Assembly (NCBI RefSeq): GCF_028656935.1
Contig: NZ_JAMDGZ010000049.1
Location: 1-46,056 of the forward strand
Length of the DNA stretch: 46,056 nt
Source: Pseudomonas rubra
Lineage (GTDB): Bacteria > Pseudomonadota > Gammaproteobacteria > Pseudomonadales > Pseudomonadaceae
Direction of reading: 5' to 3'
The translations under genes and the position numbers were made by a program. Of the stretch, positions 42,165 through 46,056 are shown piece after piece (positions within the stretch are counted from its first letter, which is position 1; every line of letters begins with the position of its first letter). Below the pieces are notes generated by a model. That model had not been told where the DNA came from and made no database searches. It saw only the letters and a list, made by a program, of their open reading frames with translations.

Positions 42165-42719
42165 ATGGCTACAGCCGAACAGATTGTCAGCGAAGTCTTC
42201 GCCTTGTATCAGCAGCATGGTGATGAAGACTACATCGGCGAACCGGTTTCGCAGCTCGAGCATATGTCCCAGGCGGCGCAGCTGGCATTGGCTGAGGGCT
42301 ATGACGATGAAGTGGTGCTGGCGGCGTTCTTCCATGACATCGGCCATCTCTGTGGCGGCGCCGAAGGCAACATGGGCGGTTATGGTGCGGTCAGCCACGA
42401 ACGGGTCGGCGCCAACTACTTGCGTCGCTGTGGCTTTAGCGAGCGCTTGGCCAAGCTTGTGGAATACCACGTCGAGGCCAAGCGTTACCTGACCTTACGC
42501 CAGCCGGGCTACTACCAGCACTTGAGCGAGGCCAGCCGGCGCACCCTGGCGTACCAGGGCGGGGTGATGAGCGAGGCCGAGGCCGATGCCTTCGAGCAGG
42601 ACCCGCTGTGTGGAGTGAGCCTGCGCATGCGCCAGTGGGATGAGCTGGCCAAGCAGAGGGAGGTGCCGGTGATCGATCTGCAGGTGCTCAAGGGCAAGGC
42701 CCTAAAGCTCTTGCACTAG
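42165..42719 (+). CDS. HD-domain di-iron oxygenase, PhnZ/TmpB-like
   Basis: A 184-aa protein of the HD fold that in relatives uses two irons and O2 to cleave the C-P bond of 2-amino-1-hydroxyethylphosphonate or its N-methyl analogues. Metal ligands all present by alignment with PhnZ: His33, His57, Asp58, His61, His78, His102 and Asp159; also the lid residues Tyr23 and Glu26 in DYIGEPVSQLEH. Motif FFHDIGHLC is clear. PhnZ needs a hydroxylase partner (PhnY, TmpA), which is not in the window. Its last 18 bp overlap the end of the convergent DUF3482 gene. Confidence 0.9.
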   Translation: MATAEQIVSEVFALYQQHGDEDYIGEPVSQLEHMSQAAQLALAEGYDDEVVLAAFFHDIGHLCGGAEGNMGGYGAVSHERVGANYLRRCGFSERLAKLVEYHVEAKRYLTLRQPGYYQHLSEASRRTLAYQGGVMSEAEADAFEQDPLCGVSLRMRQWDELAKQREVPVIDLQVLKGKALKLLH

Positions 42720-44066
42720 CGCATCAATCTGTTCCTGGCGCTCCGCCTGATTCACCCTCGCCCCCGGATTGAGCGATGACCACTGCGGATGTGCTCGGGC
42801 CTTGCTCAGCGCCTCCGGCAGCTTGCCTTCACGCCAGGTCTGCTCCTGTGGCGTCGCCAGTTTGATCCGTTCCATGGCCGCATGCCCGCGGGCATCCAGC
42901 GCGTGAATCAGCTGATGCTGACGCAACGCCAACAGGCGCAACACGCTGTCATCCACCGTCAACTCGCGCTGGCCCTTGAGCTTGCCGAGCAGGCGCGCGC
43001 CATAGCTGCGGGCGGTCTGCAGAGCGCCACCGGCAATGGCCCCGGCCAGCGCCGCAGCACCGAGGGTCAGGCCGCCAACCAGCAGGTCGACGCCCGCCCC
43101 GGCCGCTGCTCCCGCCGCCACGCCACTGCCCAGGCGCACGCCGAGCAACTTGAGGGTTTCCGGGTTGAACAGGTCATCGCCCCAGCGTCCATCGAGCAAG
43201 GGCAGGTCGCTGCTGGCGGCGTCTTCCTTGCGAAAGGCATAGAGCTTAAGCAGCGCTTCGACACAGCGTTGTTCGCGCTGGCGCACCTCGCGACGCAAAG
43301 TTTCTATGGCTACGGCTTCAGCGCCAGGTTCGGCGACCACGCTGCGCCGGCAGGCGGCGCAGTCGAGCAGCAAGTCGGCGACCAGGCGCTTGGCGCTTTC
43401 ACGCCGGGCCTGGCGCTGAGCCTGTTGATCGTCGATCAGGCGTTGCAGTGCGCTACGGGAGTTTTCCAGCATCAAGGCCAGGCTTTCGTACAGGCGGCGT
43501 TCGCCGTCTTGCGGCGGCGCGACGCTGTCGAAACGCACCAGTGCGTGCAATCCCAGGCGCGCCAGCGCTTCACGCCAATCGGCTTCGCGATGGTCGCTGC
43601 TGGCGACGAAGTTGAGCACCGGCAACAGCGGCTTGCCACAGCCGGCCAGCACTTCCAGCTCGTCGCGGTACTTGGCCAATACCGGCTCGCGGGCATCGAT
43701 CACATATAGGCCGGCATCACTGGCGAGCAACTGGCGCAGTACCTTGGCCTCTTGCTCGAAACGCTGGCGTGCCTCGCTACCTTGCAGAAAACGTTCAAGC
43801 CGCGCCGGGCCATCGAGGCGCTCGCCCGGACGCTCCAGACGCTCAAGGTAGTCGAGCAGGGCGATTGCATCTTCCAGCCCTGGCGTGTCGTAGAGTTCCA
43901 GCAGTGGCTCACCGTCCACCGACAGGCGTGCGCCCTCGACATGACGGGTGGTGCTCGGCCGGTGGGACACTTCACCGAAACCGACATCACGGGTCAGGGT
44001 GCGCAGTAGCGAGGTCTTGCCGACATTGGTGTGGCCGACCACGGCCAGTTTCAACGGCTTAGTCAT
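42702..44066 (-). CDS. DUF3482 GTPase
   Basis: A 454-aa protein with an N-terminal Era-like GTPase domain (P-loop GHTNVGKT at residues 11-18, DTPGLEDA as the G3 motif) and a C-terminal DUF3482 part. Around residues 305-345 lies a glycine- and alanine-rich hydrophobic stretch (SGVAAGAAAGAGVDLL), which may insert into a membrane. The start at 44066 has GGAG at a proper distance; the ATG 6 nt earlier is too near it. It overlaps the end of the upstream DUF2868 gene by 8 bp. Function unknown. Confidence 0.87.
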   Translation of the reverse strand: MTKPLKLAVVGHTNVGKTSLLRTLTRDVGFGEVSHRPSTTRHVEGARLSVDGEPLLELYDTPGLEDAIALLDYLERLERPGERLDGPARLERFLQGSEARQRFEQEAKVLRQLLASDAGLYVIDAREPVLAKYRDELEVLAGCGKPLLPVLNFVASSDHREADWREALARLGLHALVRFDSVAPPQDGERRLYESLALMLENSRSALQRLIDDQQAQRQARRESAKRLVADLLLDCAACRRSVVAEPGAEAVAIETLRREVRQREQRCVEALLKLYAFRKEDAASSDLPLLDGRWGDDLFNPETLKLLGVRLGSGVAAGAAAGAGVDLLVGGLTLGAAALAGAIAGGALQTARSYGARLLGKLKGQRELTVDDSVLRLLALRQHQLIHALDARGHAAMERIKLATPQEQTWREGKLPEALSKARAHPQWSSLNPGARVNQAERQEQIDALVQEL

Positions 44067-45450
44067 GGCCATGCTCCAACCAGTTCAGCGGGGCGCTGTC
44101 GGCATAGTTCAAGCCGAGCTGCTCCAGGGCCTGATGCCAGTCATTGAGACGGTCTGCGTCCAGCACCTGGCCGGGCATCGCCTGCAACAGCCAGATACGC
44201 GTGGCGCCGGCATTGCGCGCAAGCTCGGCGAGCAGCGCCAGGCTACCGCGATCGGGCGAGCGGCGCGGGTCGCAGGCAATCGCCAGGCGCGCCGGGGGAA
44301 AGCGGCCGAGCTGTTCGAGCAGTTTGTTACGCGACTCGCGGCTGTCGAGGATGCCGGCGTTGCTCACCGTTGCCGGCAAGGCGGGTGGCCATGGGCGCTT
44401 GTCGTCCAGTTCAAGGCCTACCAACAGGGCGCCATCGCTGTGGGCTTCGCCGACCCCGCGGATAATCTGCGGCAGCGCATCAGGCGCGGCGTCGTTGATG
44501 CCCAGGCGTTCGCTGCTGGGCATCAGCGCATCGCGCAGCGGGCTGTAGCCGGGCAGGTTGAGGTCCAGTTGCAAGCGCGCCTGGCCACTGCGCCAGCGCC
44601 ACAAACACATGGCGCCAAGCAGCAGGCGCGGGAGGATGCCATACACCAGCAGCACCCCCAGCAACCACCCCGCCCAGGCTTGGCGGGCCAGTTCCAGCGC
44701 CGGCTGGCTGTCGCCGCTGGCGCGGATCATGGCGACATCCGGCACGCTGAAACCGAGCAGCGCCGGCAGGGCACCGAGGGCCTGGGTCAGGGCCACGAAG
44801 GTATCGGCGCCAAGAATGGTGGTTTCCCAGACAAAGCCGTAGCGGCGGGTGGCGAGCAGGATCAGCAGCATCACCAGTGCCGAGCCCAGGGCCACCAGCC
44901 ACAGGCTGTGCACCAATAGGCCGAGCAGCCAGCGGTTGAGCTTTTGCCGTTGCAGCATCACCAGCAGGGCGGGAGCCAGGTGCGCGGCCTGGGCATCGCG
45001 GGCGAACTTTTCGCTGAGCCACAACCACAGGCGGCCAAGGGTTGCGCCCTGTTCAGCGGCGAAGAAAAAGCCCAGTAGCCAACCCAGCAATAGCAGCAGG
45101 TTGAGTCCTAGCAGGCTGCCCAAGGCCCAGAACACGTTCACTGGCCGTTGACTGTCGCCCAGGGCGGCCAGTGCCAGGCCGGCGCCGCTGAGCACGGCGA
45201 GTACCACGAGGGCCGCCAGCGCCAGTCGTGCGCCTTGTTTCCAGTGTTGCAGGGCGCTGCGCATGCCGTCGCGTTCGGCCAGCCACAGGGCGCGGTTTTC
45301 GATGCGCGCTTGCAGGTCGCCACCCGTTTGGCGGGCGCGGCGGTTGGCTTCCTGGTCTTCCAAGGGGCCTGCGTGTTCTTCGCGCAGGCGCACGGCTTCG
45401 GTGAGCCAGCGTTTGTCCAGGTCAGTCAGTGCAGTCACACGCGCTTCCAT
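44059..45450 (-). CDS. DUF2868 membrane protein
   Basis: A 463-aa protein with five or so membrane helices (about residues 75-97, 107-130, 178-205, 225-240 and 262-282) and a soluble C-terminal half rich in Leu, Ala and Arg. It begins VTALTDLDKRWLTEAVRLREE. The family occurs next to DUF3482 GTPases in many gammaproteobacteria. The partner overlaps its 3' end, so both products probably work together at the inner membrane. No catalytic motif is visible. Confidence 0.87.
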   Translation of the reverse strand: MEARVTALTDLDKRWLTEAVRLREEHAGPLEDQEANRRARQTGGDLQARIENRALWLAERDGMRSALQHWKQGARLALAALVVLAVLSGAGLALAALGDSQRPVNVFWALGSLLGLNLLLLLGWLLGFFFAAEQGATLGRLWLWLSEKFARDAQAAHLAPALLVMLQRQKLNRWLLGLLVHSLWLVALGSALVMLLILLATRRYGFVWETTILGADTFVALTQALGALPALLGFSVPDVAMIRASGDSQPALELARQAWAGWLLGVLLVYGILPRLLLGAMCLWRWRSGQARLQLDLNLPGYSPLRDALMPSSERLGINDAAPDALPQIIRGVGEAHSDGALLVGLELDDKRPWPPALPATVSNAGILDSRESRNKLLEQLGRFPPARLAIACDPRRSPDRGSLALLAELARNAGATRIWLLQAMPGQVLDADRLNDWHQALEQLGLNYADSAPLNWLEHGHD

Positions 45451-45513
45451 TGATCAAGTCAGCCCAAAGCATAACCCAGGCATCGAAGATCGGGCTTTGC
45501 TATCCTCGCCGGC

Positions 45514-46032
45514 ATGAAAACATCACTTCCCCTCAGCCTGATCGCGGCCCTCGCCGAGAACCGTGTGATCGGCATCGATAACAGCATGCCCTGGCACCTG
45601 CCGGGGGATTTCAAGTACTTCAAGGCCACCACCCTGGGCAAGCCGATCATCATGGGCCGCAAGACCTGGGATTCACTGGGCCGGCCGCTGCCGGGGCGCT
45701 TGAACCTGGTGGTCAGCCGCCAGCCGGGCCTGCAGCTTGAAGGCGCCGAGGTATTCGCCTCGCTTGATGAAGCGATGCTACGTGCCGAGCAATGGGCGCT
45801 TGAGCAGGGCGTCGATGAGCTGATGCTGATTGGCGGTGCGCAGCTGTACACCCAGGCAATCGAGCGTGGCCTGGCGGATCGGCTGTACCTGACGCGGGTG
45901 GAGCTGAGCCCGGAAGGGGATGCGTGGTTTCCGCAGTTTGATCAGGCGCAGTGGCAGCGGGTGTCGAGCCAGGCCAATGCAGCTGAAGGCGACAAGCCGG
46001 CTTATCACTTCGAGGTTTGGCAGAAGGCCTGA
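45514..46032 (+). CDS. folA: Dihydrofolate reductase
   Basis: A 172-aa cytosolic enzyme that reduces dihydrofolate to tetrahydrofolate with NADPH, recycling the cofactor used by ThyA. It has NSMPWHLPGDFKYFK with the catalytic Asp32, GKPIIMGRKTWDSLGRPLPGR and the cofactor-binding IGGAQLYTQAIER. Start at the ATG at 45514; the length is near the usual 160-170. It is divergent from the DUF2868 gene. In the window it lies about 12 kb from thyA, with the cad and phosphonate genes between. Confidence 0.97.
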   Translation: MKTSLPLSLIAALAENRVIGIDNSMPWHLPGDFKYFKATTLGKPIIMGRKTWDSLGRPLPGRLNLVVSRQPGLQLEGAEVFASLDEAMLRAEQWALEQGVDELMLIGGAQLYTQAIERGLADRLYLTRVELSPEGDAWFPQFDQAQWQRVSSQANAAEGDKPAYHFEVWQKA

Positions 46033-46037
46033 AAAGC

Positions 46038-46056
46038 GTCGCGGGGCAAGCCCGCT
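46038..46056. repeat. REP arm cut by the window end
   Basis: The last 19 nt, GTCGCGGGGCAAGCCCGCT, are the inward arm of a GCGGGC/GCCCGC-class REP palindrome that begins 5 nt behind the folA stop. The second arm lies outside the window. Confidence 0.75.

Noticed and set aside
4860..46056. Repeated palindromes as a CRISPR array or an IS element
   Set aside because: The copies are far apart, palindromic, at gene ends and without spacers or transposase; they are REP elements.
1..46056. tRNA, rRNA or riboswitch genes
   Set aside because: I looked for cloverleaf arms and conserved rRNA strings in the gaps and saw none. A covariance search could still find a small RNA.

Overview
This window looks like chromosomal DNA of a Pseudomonas of the P. 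putida group. The evidence is high GC with Pseudomonas codon use, the rppH-ptsP and lgt-thyA pairs, a cadR/cadA pair whose regulator and operator resemble those of P. putida, and many copies of the two REP-type palindromes typical of these genomes. I recognised no tRNA, rRNA, IS element, prophage or CRISPR array. About 45 genes are supported.

Left end (1-4.95 kb), probable sulfur uptake. The 3' part of a sigma-54 activator is followed by a MetQ-like binding protein and a complete four-gene polar amino-acid (probably cystine) ABC importer whose genes overlap. The 425-bp gap at 1480-1904 holds a strong terminator, a candidate 27-aa gene on the minus strand and an AT-rich dyad.

Accessory stretch (4.97-15.7 kb). 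It holds a periplasmic Ntn-hydrolase of the penicillin acylase family, a hexapeptide acetyltransferase, and a colicin E9-like HNH nuclease bacteriocin with its Im9-like immunity gene. After these come a thioredoxin-like membrane protein, an alpha/beta hydrolase, a DUF2059 protein, a 2OG-Fe(II) oxygenase, a DUF523 protein, an orphan solute-binding protein and a DUF4399 protein.

Core metabolism (15.8-33.2 kb). serA diverges from a D-2-hydroxyglutarate dehydrogenase gene; in pseudomonads SerA makes D-2-hydroxyglutarate and the dehydrogenase recycles it. Then follow an FAH-family enzyme, two tandem SdiA-regulated-domain proteins, rpiA, ilvA, a membrane trio (DUF2269, SDR-DoxX, DUF2269), a HAD phosphatase, rppH-ptsP, an NRDE protein, a TauE/SafE exporter, lgt and thyA.

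Right part (33.2-46.0 kb). cadR and cadA form a cadmium/zinc resistance pair with a clear MerR-type operator. A LysR gene starts 7 nt behind cadA and leads into a predicted aminoethylphosphonate locus: ATPase, fused permease, binding protein, FAD amine oxidase, and a PhnZ-like HD oxygenase with all expected metal ligands. A DUF2868 membrane protein and DUF3482 GTPase pair and folA close the window.

REP palindromes of two sequence classes sit at 3' ends of genes throughout, and in two cases the gene's stop codon lies inside the REP arm.
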